Shown here one piece after another: positions 8,326-19,478 of a stretch of DNA of 46,034 nucleotides (within the stretch, counting starts at the first letter, position 1; the number at the start of each line of letters is the position of its first letter). This DNA is from Ammonifex sp. (GTDB lineage: Bacteria; Bacillota; Desulfotomaculia; Desulfotomaculales; DYER01), in contig DYER01000099.1 of the NCBI GenBank assembly GCA_020725605.1, positions 1 through 46,034 of the forward strand, read 5' to 3'. Below the pieces are notes generated by a model. It did not search any database, was not told where the DNA came from, and saw only the letters and a program-made list of their open reading frames with translations. The position numbers and the translations under genes were made by a program.

Positions 8326-9189
8326 ATGGAGGTATTCGTTCAGCAGGTCTTCAACGGGATCATGCTGGGGAGCACCTATGCCGTGGTGGCGGTAGGGCTC
8401 ACCCTGGTTTTCGGCATTCTGCACATTCCCAATTTTGCCCACGGCCACTTTTACATGCTCGGAGCGTACCTTACCTTTTTCCTTGTGACCTCCTGGAAGA
8501 TCGATTTCTGGCCGGCTCTCGTGCTGTCCGCCGTGCTGCTGGCGCTGCTCGGGGTCCTGGTGGAACGGATCGTTTTCCGGCCCATGAGGGACCAGCCGCA
8601 CGTCAACGCGTTCATTTCCGCCATCGGGACCCTGATGTTTCTGGAAGCCTTTGTTATGGTCGTTTGGGGACCGCAGGGGCACCGCATTCCAAACCCGTAC
8701 CCCGAAACGGTCAACCTCCTGGGAGTCGTTACCACACAGCAGCGCCTGCTGGTAATCGCCGCCGCCGTGGTCCTGATTGTGCTGTTGCACCTGTTCATCA
8801 AGAAGACCGTTATGGGCGCGACCATCGAGGCCGTGGCCCAGAACCGCGAAGGGGCCATGCTTGTGGGGATAAACGTCGATCGCGTGTCTTCCGTAACCTT
8901 TGCCGTATCCGCCGCCACCGCCGCGATCGCGGCTTCCATGGTGGCCCCCATCTTCATGGTCTCCCCCACCATGGGCGCCCTGCTGGGAATGAAGGCCTTC
9001 ATAGTGGTCATCCTCGGAGGCCTGGGCAGCGTTCCGGGTGCCATTGTCGGAGGGTATATTCTGGGCATCGTCGAGGCCCTGGGCGGGGGATACATCTCGG
9101 CCGACTACAAGGACGTTTTCGCCTTCGGAGCCCTCATCCTGATCCTGGCCATTAAGCCTACCGGCCTTTTCGGAAAGGAGGTCGGCTAG
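8326..9189 (+). CDS. livH: Branched-chain amino acid-type ABC transporter permease LivH
   Basis: 287 aa; VQQVFNGIMLGSTYAVVAVGLTLVFGILHIPNFAHGHFYMLGAY. Confidence 0.93.
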   Translation: MEVFVQQVFNGIMLGSTYAVVAVGLTLVFGILHIPNFAHGHFYMLGAYLTFFLVTSWKIDFWPALVLSAVLLALLGVLVERIVFRPMRDQPHVNAFISAIGTLMFLEAFVMVVWGPQGHRIPNPYPETVNLLGVVTTQQRLLVIAAAVVLIVLLHLFIKKTVMGATIEAVAQNREGAMLVGINVDRVSSVTFAVSAATAAIAASMVAPIFMVSPTMGALLGMKAFIVVILGGLGSVPGAIVGGYILGIVEALGGGYISADYKDVFAFGALILILAIKPTGLFGKEVG

Positions 9190-9191
9190 CG

Positions 9192-10199
9192 GTGAGGCGC
9201 GGGCAATTCTTTCGGGAAAAATGGCCGTACCTGATACTGCTGGTCTTTGCACTGGCGGTTCCGGCGCTTTTTCCGAGCCGCTACGTGCTACAGGTAATTA
9301 CCATGAGCTGCGTCTTCGCCATTGCCACCCTGGGTCTTAACCTTATCCTGGGCTATACCGGCCAGGTTTCCCTGGCACACGCGGGCTTCTTTGCCATCGG
9401 AGCCTACGGGGTGGCAATGATGACGAAGGCGGGGCTTTCTTTCTGGCTTGCTCTTCCGCTTTCCGCCCTCCTCGCCGCCGCGGTGAGCTTTTTCGTCGGG
9501 CTGCCCACGCTCCGCACGCGGGGATCGTATTTTGCCATTGCCACCCTCTGCTTCGGCGTGATCGTCTCGATTGTGGCGGGTAGCTGGTTCAGCCTCACGG
9601 GCGGCCACACCGGAATCGTCGGTATCCCGTTGCCGAATGCGATTCCTTTCCCCCTGGTGGGGGAGATCGGGTTCCATTCCAAGGCCGCGCAGTATTACCT
9701 CGTGCTGGGGTTCTTGCTGTTAACCCTTTTCGTCATGCATCGCCTGGTTAACTCCGTACAGGGGCTGAGCTTCGTGGCCGTGCGGAACAACGAGGTTCTG
9801 GCCGGTGCCGTGGGCATCAACGCCTTTGCCACGAAGCTGCTCTCCTTTGTGATCGCCAGCTTTTTTGCGGGCATCGCAGGCGGCATTTACGCGAGTCTCA
9901 TGAGAAGCGTCAGCCCGGACGTCGCCTCGATCAACCTCATGTTTAACTGGGTGGTGTACCTTTTGCTTGGGGGCGCGGGCACCCTCGCGGGACCCGTGGT
10001 CGGCACCCTGGCCATCTCGGCACTCACGGAGTCCCTCCAATTCCTGGCCGAGTACAACCTCCTCGTCTTTGGCGCCCTGCTGGTCGCGGCAATGGTTTAT
10101 TGCCCCCGGGGGCTCGTGGGGCTAGTGGAGGCCGGGGGGAAGAAGGTCAGGGTCTACTATCGCAGGCAGGTGGGTGTGAGAAGTGATCTTGAGGGTTGA
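9192..10199 (+). CDS. livM: Branched-chain amino acid-type ABC transporter permease LivM
   Basis: FAIATLGLNLILGYTGQVSLAHAGFFAIGAYGVAM; GTG start; adjacent to livH. Confidence 0.93.
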   Translation: MRRGQFFREKWPYLILLVFALAVPALFPSRYVLQVITMSCVFAIATLGLNLILGYTGQVSLAHAGFFAIGAYGVAMMTKAGLSFWLALPLSALLAAAVSFFVGLPTLRTRGSYFAIATLCFGVIVSIVAGSWFSLTGGHTGIVGIPLPNAIPFPLVGEIGFHSKAAQYYLVLGFLLLTLFVMHRLVNSVQGLSFVAVRNNEVLAGAVGINAFATKLLSFVIASFFAGIAGGIYASLMRSVSPDVASINLMFNWVVYLLLGGAGTLAGPVVGTLAISALTESLQFLAEYNLLVFGALLVAAMVYCPRGLVGLVEAGGKKVRVYYRRQVGVRSDLEG

Positions 10200-10947
10200 A
10201 AGGCTTACGAGGAGATTTGGGGGGCTGCTGGCCGTCAACGAGGTAAGTTTTCACGTCGAAAAGGGCGAAATACTCGCAATTATCGGTCCCAACGGGGCCG
10301 GCAAGACCACGGTCTTTAACCTCATCAGCGGCTTGCTTCACCCCACCTCTGGCCAGATTTACCTGGAAGGAGTGCCGATCGCCGGTCTCAGGCCGCACCA
10401 GATCGCCAGAAAGGGCATTGCCCGGACCTTCCAGACCACCGCCCTCTTTAACCAGCTCCGGGTGATCGACAACCTGGTCGTGGCCCACAAGCTCCGCACA
10501 ACGCATGGCCTGCTGGACACCCTGTTTCGTACGCGGCGCTGGCGGGCGGACCGGGAGAAGAGCCTTGCCAGGGCGGTGGAAGTTCTGGAGTTCGTGGGGC
10601 TGAGGGAAAAGGCCCTCCACCCGGTGTCCACCCTATCCCAGGAGGAACAGAAGCGCCTGGCCATAGGCGTCGCCCTGGCCACAGAGCCGAAGATCGTATT
10701 GCTCGACGAGCCCACCGCGGGACTCATCCAGGACGAAACCGATGGGATCATGACGTTGATTAAAAAGCTCAAAGCCGCAGGGGTTACGGTGTGCGTAATA
10801 GAGCACAAGATGCGCCTGATCATGGACCTGGCAGAGCGGATTATCGTTCTGAACTACGGTAACAAGATAGCCGAAGGGACGCCGGAGGAAATAAGCAGGA
10901 ACGACGCGGTGGTCCAGGCCTACCTGGGAGGGGAGTACGCTGCTTAA
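10183..10947 (+). CDS. livG: ABC transporter ATP-binding protein LivG
   Basis: Walker A GPNGAGKTTVFN, LSQEEQKRLAIGVALATEPKIVLLDEPTAGL; overlaps livM end. Confidence 0.93.
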   Translation: MILRVERLTRRFGGLLAVNEVSFHVEKGEILAIIGPNGAGKTTVFNLISGLLHPTSGQIYLEGVPIAGLRPHQIARKGIARTFQTTALFNQLRVIDNLVVAHKLRTTHGLLDTLFRTRRWRADREKSLARAVEVLEFVGLREKALHPVSTLSQEEQKRLAIGVALATEPKIVLLDEPTAGLIQDETDGIMTLIKKLKAAGVTVCVIEHKMRLIMDLAERIIVLNYGNKIAEGTPEEISRNDAVVQAYLGGEYAA

Positions 10948-10957
10948 GCTGACCGAT

Positions 10958-11647
10958 GTGACCACCACGATCGGGGGATTTCGAGTCATTCACGGAGTCT
11001 GTCTGGAGATCCGCAAAGGAGAGTTCGTTGCGCTGTTGGGCAGCAACGGCGCGGGCAAGACGACCTTGTTTCGAACCGTCGCCGGGGTGCTGAAGCCCTG
11101 CCGGGGGACGATAGAGTTTCAGGGGAAGCAGATTCACAGGCTTTCTCCTGACCGGATCGTCTCCCTGGGATTGTCGCTCTGCCCCGAGGGGCGCCAGCTT
11201 TTTCCCCAGCTTTCGGTCTACAAGAATCTCCTCCTGGGGGCGTACACGCGGCGTAAGGAAATGTCCAGGGTTCGCAAGACCATGGAGTGGGTGTACGAAC
11301 TGTTTCCGGTGCTCAAGGAAAGGCGAAATCAGCCCGCCGGAACCCTGAGCGGCGGGGAACAGCAAATGCTGGCCATCGGCCGTGCGTTGATGTCCGAGCC
11401 GGAAATGTTACTTTTGGACGAGCCGACCATGGGGCTGGCGCCGCTGGTGGTGCGGAGAATAGCGGAGGTGATCAAAGAGATCAACAGGGCGGGAACGACG
11501 GTGTTCCTGTCGGAGCAAAACGCCAATATAGCGCTCATGATCACCGAACGGGGTTACGTCCTGGAGAACGGCAGGATCGTCCTGGAGGGCCCGAGCCCGG
11601 AACTCCTGGAAAACGCGACGGTGAAACGGGCCTATCTGGGCGCCTGA
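10958..11647 (+). CDS. livF: ABC transporter ATP-binding protein LivF
   Basis: GSNGAGKTTLFRT, LSGGEQQMLAIGRALMSEPEMLLLDEPTMGLAP; true start may be CTG at 10940 (LLKLTDVTTTIGG). Confidence 0.92.
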   Translation: MTTTIGGFRVIHGVCLEIRKGEFVALLGSNGAGKTTLFRTVAGVLKPCRGTIEFQGKQIHRLSPDRIVSLGLSLCPEGRQLFPQLSVYKNLLLGAYTRRKEMSRVRKTMEWVYELFPVLKERRNQPAGTLSGGEQQMLAIGRALMSEPEMLLLDEPTMGLAPLVVRRIAEVIKEINRAGTTVFLSEQNANIALMITERGYVLENGRIVLEGPSPELLENATVKRAYLGA

Positions 11648-11740
11648 GGCCCACACCGACCAGGGGAGGAGGGGGAATGACGCCGGTCGTGAGGTTTGGA
11701 GGCTGCGACAGGTAGAAAGAGGAAGAAGGGAGGTTAAAGA

Positions 11741-13024
11741 ATGAGAAAACTCAAAACGTTCGGGCCGGCGCTGGTGGTCGTGGCCGCACTCCTGTTGGTG
11801 GTGGCGGGCTGCGCCGGGCAGGGGGGCCGGCAGACCGCGAAGGAAATCGTCATCGGCTTCAACGGGCCCCTGAGCGGGCCGGCCGCGGAGTACGGCCGGG
11901 ACTGCGCCAACGGCGTCGAGATGGCCATCAACGAAATCAACGAGGCGGGCGGCATCACGGTGGGGGGGCAAAAGTACGTCTTCCGGCTGGAAAAGCTCGA
12001 CCACCGGGCCGACCCCTCCCAGGCCGTGGCCAACGCCCGGCGGTTCCGCGACCAGTTTAAGGCGCGGGTGATCTTCGACTGCGTGTTCAACTGCATCGCG
12101 CCGCAGCTGGAGATCAACCAGGAGAAGGGCAACGAGTTCCTGATGATGGCCTGGACCTCCACTCCTAAGCTGGTCGAGCTGGGGAACAAGCTGGCCGTGG
12201 CCATTCCGCCGCCCTTCACGGCGTACATGAAGGCCTTCATGGACATGGCGTGGCAGGAGGGCTACCGCAAGGTGGCCATGGTCGTTACCGTCGGGGCCTA
12301 CGGCGACGAGTGGCGCTCGATATTCAAGGAGGAGTGGCAGAAGAGGGGCGGGGTCATTACGGCCGACCAGCCGGCCAATTACTACGCGCAGACCGATTTC
12401 TCGGCCCAGCTCACCGCGGCCCTGGCGACCAAGCCCGACGCCCTGCTCATCGGCGGGCCCTCCAGCACGACGGCGCTGGTCATCGAGCAGGCCCGGAACC
12501 TCGGGTTCAAGGGCGGCTTCATCCTGGTGGACCAGGCCAAGATGGACTACATCGTAGACGTCGTCTTCAAGGGGAAGACGGACCAGATGGGCACCACCTT
12601 TGGCGTCGGCGCCATCGCCCAGTATCCGTCGCCCGCGGCCAAGTCCTTCAACGAGAAGTACCAGGCCAAGTACCAGGTGCACAACACCTGGGAGGCGGCG
12701 GGCAACTACACGGCCATGCACGCCCTGGCGAAGGCGATGGTGGCGGCGGGCACCGTGGAGGACGTCGCGGCCATCAGGGCCGCCCTGGAGAAGGTTTTTC
12801 CCATGACGGGCGACAAGTATCCGGCGGAGATCCTCGGCATTCACAAGAACGGCCAGATGCTGATGATGGCCCTCCCGCAGGCGATCAAGGGAGGAAAATA
12901 CACGGATCCCTGGCTCATGGTTTACTGGACCAGAACCCAAGAGGGCTTCGAACGGGTCAAGGAAAAACTGACTATGCCTCAGTTGGCCAGGTGGGTGCCG
13001 CTCGAAGGTTATTACGTTGACTGA
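11741..13024 (+). CDS. ABC transporter substrate-binding lipoprotein (LivJ/K-like)
   Basis: Signal with lipobox VVAGCAGQ; EIVIGFNGPLSGPAAEYGRDCANGVEMAINEINEAGGI. Confidence 0.92.
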   Translation: MRKLKTFGPALVVVAALLLVVAGCAGQGGRQTAKEIVIGFNGPLSGPAAEYGRDCANGVEMAINEINEAGGITVGGQKYVFRLEKLDHRADPSQAVANARRFRDQFKARVIFDCVFNCIAPQLEINQEKGNEFLMMAWTSTPKLVELGNKLAVAIPPPFTAYMKAFMDMAWQEGYRKVAMVVTVGAYGDEWRSIFKEEWQKRGGVITADQPANYYAQTDFSAQLTAALATKPDALLIGGPSSTTALVIEQARNLGFKGGFILVDQAKMDYIVDVVFKGKTDQMGTTFGVGAIAQYPSPAAKSFNEKYQAKYQVHNTWEAAGNYTAMHALAKAMVAAGTVEDVAAIRAALEKVFPMTGDKYPAEILGIHKNGQMLMMALPQAIKGGKYTDPWLMVYWTRTQEGFERVKEKLTMPQLARWVPLEGYYVD

Positions 13025-13046
13025 CTTTGGTATTCCGCAAAAGTTA

Positions 13047-13078
13047 GGCAGTGGTGCAAATCCGCACCACTGCCTTTT
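13047..13078 (+). terminator. Rho-independent terminator-like hairpin after the substrate-binding protein gene
   Basis: GGCAGTGGTGC-AAATCC-GCACCACTGCC-TTTT, 11-bp perfect stem. Confidence 0.65.
13051..13070. promoter_or_regulatory. Dyad V1, putative UAS (inside the terminator-like stem)
   Basis: GTGGTG-CAAATCCG-CACCAC. Confidence 0.5.
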
Positions 13079-13134
13079 GCGATTGTGTCGGTGTGCCGGT
13101 GCTTGAGGAGGTGAGGGCCGGCGAAGAACCCAAT

Positions 13135-13154
13135 GTGGTGTATTCCTACACCAC
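13135..13154. promoter_or_regulatory. Dyad V2, putative UAS
   Basis: GTGGTG-TATTCCTA-CACCAC; starts 21 bp before V3. Confidence 0.62.
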
Positions 13155-13155
13155 T

Positions 13156-13175
13156 GCGGTGTCTAACTGCACCAT
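13156..13175. promoter_or_regulatory. Dyad V3, putative UAS
   Basis: GCGGTG-TCTAACTG-CACCAT; starts 72 bp before the -24 GG of P3. Confidence 0.6.
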
Positions 13176-13226
13176 AGTCATCGGTCTGCGTGCCGGGTGC
13201 CCGCCCGGAGTCGGGGAACCGCTTTC

Positions 13227-13242
13227 TGGTACGGTTATTGCA
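13227..13242 (+). promoter_or_regulatory. Sigma-54 promoter P3
   Basis: TCTGGTACGGTTATTGCATA; GG 13228-13229, GC 13240-13241; 30 bp before the GTG start. Confidence 0.78.
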
Positions 13243-13270
13243 TATAAAACGATACTGAGAGGTGGTAGGG

Positions 13271-14902
<1,632 letters not shown>

Positions 14903-14905
14903 AAG

Positions 14906-15769
14906 GTGAACGTGGAAAAGATTTGCGTGGTGGGGGCCGGCAACATGGGGCACCAGATCGCCCTGTGTGCCGCCCTGGCCGGCTACCGGGTCAGGTGCAC
15001 CGACACGGATCCCCGGGCACTGGAGAAGGCCGAGCGCTTTGCGGACACGTACCTGCCCGAGAGGGTGGCCAAGGGCAAGCTGACGGAGGAGGCCGCCCGC
15101 CAGGCCCGGGCCAACCTCACCTTTACGCCGGGCCTGGAAGAGGCGGCCTCCGACGCGGACTTCGTCATCGAGGCCATCATTGAGAATCTCGAGGCCAAGC
15201 GCCGGCTGTTCGCCCGCCTGGACGAGATCTGCCCGGCCCACGCCATCCTGGCGACCAACAGTTCCTTTATCGTGAGCTCGCGCATTGCCGACGTGACCCG
15301 GCGGCCCGAAAAGGTGTGCAACATGCACTTCTTCAACCCGGCCCTGGTGATGAAACTGGTCGAAGTGGTCAAGGGCCCGCACGTGGCGGATGAGACCGCG
15401 GCCGTCACCGTGGAAGTGGCCAAGAGAATGGGCAAGGTACCGGTGGTTCTCAAAAAAGAGATCTACGGGTTCCTGGTCAACCGCATTCTGGCCGCCATCA
15501 ACGCCGAAGCCCTGTACCTGTACGATATGGGAATCGCCTCCTACGAAGACATCGACAACGCCGTCGTGCTGGCACTGGGCCACCCCATGGGGCCGTTCCG
15601 GCTCATGGACCTGACGGGCATCGACCTGGCCTACCACATCGGCATGGAGCGGTATCGGGAAACCGGCAACCCGGCGGACAGGCCCTCGCCGGTGGTGGTT
15701 GAGAAGTACGTCAGGGGAGAATGGGGCCGGAAGACGGGCAAGGGCTTTTACGAGTACGGCGAGAAGTGA
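14906..15769 (+). CDS. 3-hydroxyacyl-CoA (3-hydroxybutyryl-CoA) dehydrogenase
   Basis: VVGAGNMGHQIALCAALAGYRV, ATNSSFIVSSRIADVTRRPEKVCNMHFFNPALVMKLVEVV. Confidence 0.94.
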   Translation: MNVEKICVVGAGNMGHQIALCAALAGYRVRCTDTDPRALEKAERFADTYLPERVAKGKLTEEAARQARANLTFTPGLEEAASDADFVIEAIIENLEAKRRLFARLDEICPAHAILATNSSFIVSSRIADVTRRPEKVCNMHFFNPALVMKLVEVVKGPHVADETAAVTVEVAKRMGKVPVVLKKEIYGFLVNRILAAINAEALYLYDMGIASYEDIDNAVVLALGHPMGPFRLMDLTGIDLAYHIGMERYRETGNPADRPSPVVVEKYVRGEWGRKTGKGFYEYGEK

Positions 15770-15780
15770 GGTGTTGGAGT

Positions 15781-16920
15781 TTGATCAGCTTCAAGCTGAC
15801 CGAGGAGCAGGAGCAGATCCGGCAACTGGCGAGGTCCTTTGCCGCCAGGGAAATCATCCCCATTGCCGCGGAATACGACGAGAGAGAGGAAATTCCCTGG
15901 CACGTGGTGGAGAAGGCGCACGAGGTGGGCCTGATGAACCTGGGGGTGCCGGTGGAGTATGGCGGACAGGGGCTGGACCTCCTCACCGGCGCCATAGTGG
16001 CGGAGGAGCTGGCCTACGGCTGCCTGGGCATCAACGGTACCTTCGGCGCCAACGAGCTGGCCCTGACGCCGCTGCTGCTGGCGGGCACCCCGGAGCAGAA
16101 GGCGAAGTTCCTGCCGCCCTTCTGCGCCAGGCCGCAGCTGGCGGCCTTCTGCCTGACGGAACCCAACGCCGGTTCCGACGCCGGGGCCATCACCACCAGC
16201 GCCCGGCCGGAGGGCGACGAATACGTCATCAACGGCCAGAAGTGCTTCATCACCAACGGCGGGGTGGCGGCCCTCTACACCGTCTTCGCCAAAACGGACC
16301 CGGCCAGGGGCCTCAAGGGCATCAGCGCCTTTCTGGTTCCGGGTGACACGCCCGGACTCAGGGGGGGCAAGAAGGAGAAAAAGATGGGCGACCGGGCCTC
16401 CCACGTGGCCGAAGTGATTCTCGAGGACGTCCGGGTCCCGCGGGAGAACCTGCTGGGCAAGGAGGGCGACGGCTTCAAGATCGCCATGATGACCCTGGAC
16501 CGCACCCGTCCGGGAGTCGGGGCGGCGGCCGTGGGCGTGGCGCGCCGGGCCCTCGAAGAGGCCATCAAGTACGCCAAACAGCGCGTGCAGTTCGGACAGC
16601 CCATAGCCGCCAACCAGGCCATCCAGTTCATGCTGGCCGACATGGCCATGAAGGTGGAGGCGGCCCGGGGCCTGGTCTGGAAGGCGTGCTGGATGCTGGA
16701 CCAGGGACTGCCGGCCACCAAGGAGAGCGCCATGGCCAAGTGCTTTGCGGCCGACGTGGCCATGTCCGTAACGACCGACGCCGTGCAGATCTTCGGCGGC
16801 TACGGCTACATGAGGGAATACCCGGTGGAAAAGCTGATGCGCGACGCCAAGATCCTGCAGATTTACGAAGGCACCAACCAGATTCAGCGCCTGGTGATCG
16901 GCCGCGAACTGTTGAGGTAG
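15781..16920 (+). CDS. Acyl-CoA dehydrogenase
   Basis: LTEPNAGSDAGAITTSARPEGDEYVINGQKCFITNGG ... QIFGGYGYMREYPVEKLMRDAKILQIYEGTNQIQRLVIGR; TTG start likely. Confidence 0.94.
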   Translation: MISFKLTEEQEQIRQLARSFAAREIIPIAAEYDEREEIPWHVVEKAHEVGLMNLGVPVEYGGQGLDLLTGAIVAEELAYGCLGINGTFGANELALTPLLLAGTPEQKAKFLPPFCARPQLAAFCLTEPNAGSDAGAITTSARPEGDEYVINGQKCFITNGGVAALYTVFAKTDPARGLKGISAFLVPGDTPGLRGGKKEKKMGDRASHVAEVILEDVRVPRENLLGKEGDGFKIAMMTLDRTRPGVGAAAVGVARRALEEAIKYAKQRVQFGQPIAANQAIQFMLADMAMKVEAARGLVWKACWMLDQGLPATKESAMAKCFAADVAMSVTTDAVQIFGGYGYMREYPVEKLMRDAKILQIYEGTNQIQRLVIGRELLR

Positions 16921-16943
16921 TCCGACCAGGGGGGAGACATAGG

Positions 16944-17717
16944 GTGGAATACACCAAGCTGGAAGTCAGGAAAGGCGAGGGCTACGTGGTGGCGGCCATA
17001 AACAACCCGCCGGCCAACGCCCTGGGACAGAAAGTACTGGCGGAGCTCAACGCCCTGCTGGACGCCTGTCTCGGGGACGATGAGGTAAGGGCTCTGGTCA
17101 TAACCGGGTCCGGACCGAAACTGTTCTCGGCCGGGGCCGACATCAACGAATTCGCCGCCCTCAGGGCGGGTCAGAAACCGGAAATCAGCGGGCACGACGT
17201 TTTCGCCAGGATCGAAAACTATCCCAAACCGGTGATTGCGGCCCTCCAGGGCAGCGCCTTCGGGGGCGGCACCGAACTGGCCATCAGCTGCCACCTGCGC
17301 ATCATGGCGGCCAACGCCCAGATCGGCCTGCCCGAGGTCAAGCTGGGCATCATCCCGGGGTGGGGAGGCACCCAGCGGTTACCCCGGCTGATCGGCAAGA
17401 CCAAGGCCCTCGAGGTCATGCTCACAGGCGACCCGCTGAGCGCCGAAGAAGCCCTGCGCTGCGGCCTGGTGAACCGGGTGGTGCCGCAGGAGCAGGTGCT
17501 TCCCGAGGCGGAAGCCCTGGCCGCGCGGCTGGCCAGGGGGGCTCCCCTGGCCATCAGGGAGATCCTGAAGGCGGTGACGCGGGGTCTCGAGACCACCCTT
17601 GAAGAGGGCATCAAGATCGAGCAGGCGGGATCGGCGGTGGTCTTTGCGAGCGAGGACGCCGTGGAGGGAGCTACGGCGTTCTTCCAGAAAAGGGCGCCGA
17701 ATTTCAAGGGGAGATAG
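16944..17717 (+). CDS. Enoyl-CoA hydratase/isomerase
   Basis: PVIAALQGSAFGGGTELAISCHLRIMAANAQIGLPEVKLGIIPGWGGTQRLPRLIG; GTG 16944 with RBS ggggaga. Confidence 0.94.
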   Translation: MEYTKLEVRKGEGYVVAAINNPPANALGQKVLAELNALLDACLGDDEVRALVITGSGPKLFSAGADINEFAALRAGQKPEISGHDVFARIENYPKPVIAALQGSAFGGGTELAISCHLRIMAANAQIGLPEVKLGIIPGWGGTQRLPRLIGKTKALEVMLTGDPLSAEEALRCGLVNRVVPQEQVLPEAEALAARLARGAPLAIREILKAVTRGLETTLEEGIKIEQAGSAVVFASEDAVEGATAFFQKRAPNFKGR

Positions 17718-17808
17718 CCGGCTGAACAATCCTGAAAGGCGAAGAGCAGAGAACCGGTGCTCAGAGGTGAGTATAAGGAACCTCGCTGCCAAGAGTGGGG
17801 GGAGCAAA

Positions 17809-19476
17809 ATGAGCAGACCTTACGAAGCCTTCTGGCCGGCACGATTGCCCAAAACCCTGGATTACCCCGCCGTGCCGCTGTTCCGGTTACTCGAGGTGGC
17901 GGCCGATTTTTACCCCAACAAGACCGCGATAAATTACTACGGTCGGGCGATAAGCTACCGCGATCTGTGGCTGGGTGCGCAAAACCTGGCCGGTGCACTG
18001 GCGCGGCGGGGCCTCGCAAAGGGGGACCGCGTGGCCCTTTACATGCAGAACTCACCCCATTACGTTATCGCCTTCTACGGCGTGATGCGTGCCAACGCGG
18101 TCGTCGTGCCCGCAAACCCGATGCTTACGGAGGAGGAATTGACCTTTTTGCTGAAAGACAGCGGGGCTACCGGGGTCATCACCACCACGGACCTGTGGCC
18201 GCGGGCGGAGAAAGCCGGTAGCCGGGCCGGTGTGCGGTTTGCCCTGGTGGGGAGCTACGCCGACTACCTCCCTGCGGAGCCCGCTCTGCCGGTGCCCGAA
18301 TTTGTGCTGGCCGGCCCTGCCGCGCCCTCGGGCGACGAGGGGTGGTTCACGGCGCTGAAAGAAAACAATCCACCACCTCCGGTAGAGGTTGACTATCAGG
18401 ACCTTTGCCTGCTACCGTATACCTCCGGTTCGACCGGGATACCCAAGGGCTGCATGCACACGCACCAGACCGTGATGGCCAACCTTCTCAGCTCCTACTA
18501 CTGGCTGACAATGACTCCTTCCAGTGTTCACCTTTCCGTGTTGCCCCTTTTCCACGTCACGGGACTGATCCACAGCATGCTGGCGCCCCTTTACGCCGGC
18601 GCCACGCTGGTATTGCTAACGCGGTGGGACCGGCGGGCGGCCGTGGAGGCGATAGAAAAGTTCCGGTGCACCCACTGGGTCAATATCACGACCATGGCGG
18701 TGGATTTCTTGAACGCCCCGGACATCGCCTCCCGCGACCTGAGTTCCCTCGTGGCCGTGGGCGGTGGAGGCGCGCCGCTACCTGAGGCGGTGGGGCGGCG
18801 GTTGGAGGAGCTGACCGGATTAAAGTACGTCGAGGGCTACGGGTTGACCGAAACCATTTCCCAGACCCACTTCAACCCGCCGGACCGCCCGAAACTGCAG
18901 TGCATCGGCATCCCGGACTTCGGAGTTGATGCCCGGATTGTGGATACGGACACCTTCAAAGAACTGCCGCCCAACGAACCGGGCGAACTGGTCATCGACG
19001 GACCGGAAGTGTTCAAGGGCTACTGGAACCTGCCGGAAGAGACCGCCGCGGCCTTCATCGAACTCGAGGGCAAGCGGTTCTTCCGGACCGGCGACGTGTG
19101 CTACATGGACGAGGAAGGGTACTTCCATATCGTGGACCGCACCAAGCGCATGATCAACGCTGCGGGATTCAAGGTATGGCCTGCGGAGGTGGAGAACCAT
19201 CTGTACCGGCACCCCGCCGTCAAGGAAGCGTGCGTGGTCGGGGTCCCCGATCCGGTACGGGTGGAGGAGGTACGCGCCTACGTGGTGCTGAGGGAAGAGT
19301 ACCGGGGCAAGGTCCGGCCGGAGGACATAATCGCGTGGGCCAGGGGCCAGATGGCGGCCTACAAGTACCCGCGCCAGGTGGTTTTCGTGGAGGACCTGCC
19401 GAAGACGGGAACCGGCAAAATAGCGTGGCGTGAGATTCAGCAGCAGGCGCGGGCCGAAGCCGAAAGGAGCGGATAG
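17809..19476 (+). CDS. AMP-forming acyl-CoA ligase
   Basis: LPYTSGSTGIPKGCMHTHQTVMANLL, FFRTGDVCYMDEEGYFHIVDRTKRMINAAGFKVWPAEVE; ATG 17809 after ggggggagc. Confidence 0.92.
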   Translation: MSRPYEAFWPARLPKTLDYPAVPLFRLLEVAADFYPNKTAINYYGRAISYRDLWLGAQNLAGALARRGLAKGDRVALYMQNSPHYVIAFYGVMRANAVVVPANPMLTEEELTFLLKDSGATGVITTTDLWPRAEKAGSRAGVRFALVGSYADYLPAEPALPVPEFVLAGPAAPSGDEGWFTALKENNPPPPVEVDYQDLCLLPYTSGSTGIPKGCMHTHQTVMANLLSSYYWLTMTPSSVHLSVLPLFHVTGLIHSMLAPLYAGATLVLLTRWDRRAAVEAIEKFRCTHWVNITTMAVDFLNAPDIASRDLSSLVAVGGGGAPLPEAVGRRLEELTGLKYVEGYGLTETISQTHFNPPDRPKLQCIGIPDFGVDARIVDTDTFKELPPNEPGELVIDGPEVFKGYWNLPEETAAAFIELEGKRFFRTGDVCYMDEEGYFHIVDRTKRMINAAGFKVWPAEVENHLYRHPAVKEACVVGVPDPVRVEEVRAYVVLREEYRGKVRPEDIIAWARGQMAAYKYPRQVVFVEDLPKTGTGKIAWREIQQQARAEAERSG

Positions 19477-19478
19477 AC

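Noticed and set aside
11408-12940. 510-aa minus ORF (and similar long antisense ORFs at 14192-15637, 20118-21701, 25201-26667)
   Set aside because: Mirror frames of confidently identified plus-strand genes; no family motifs.
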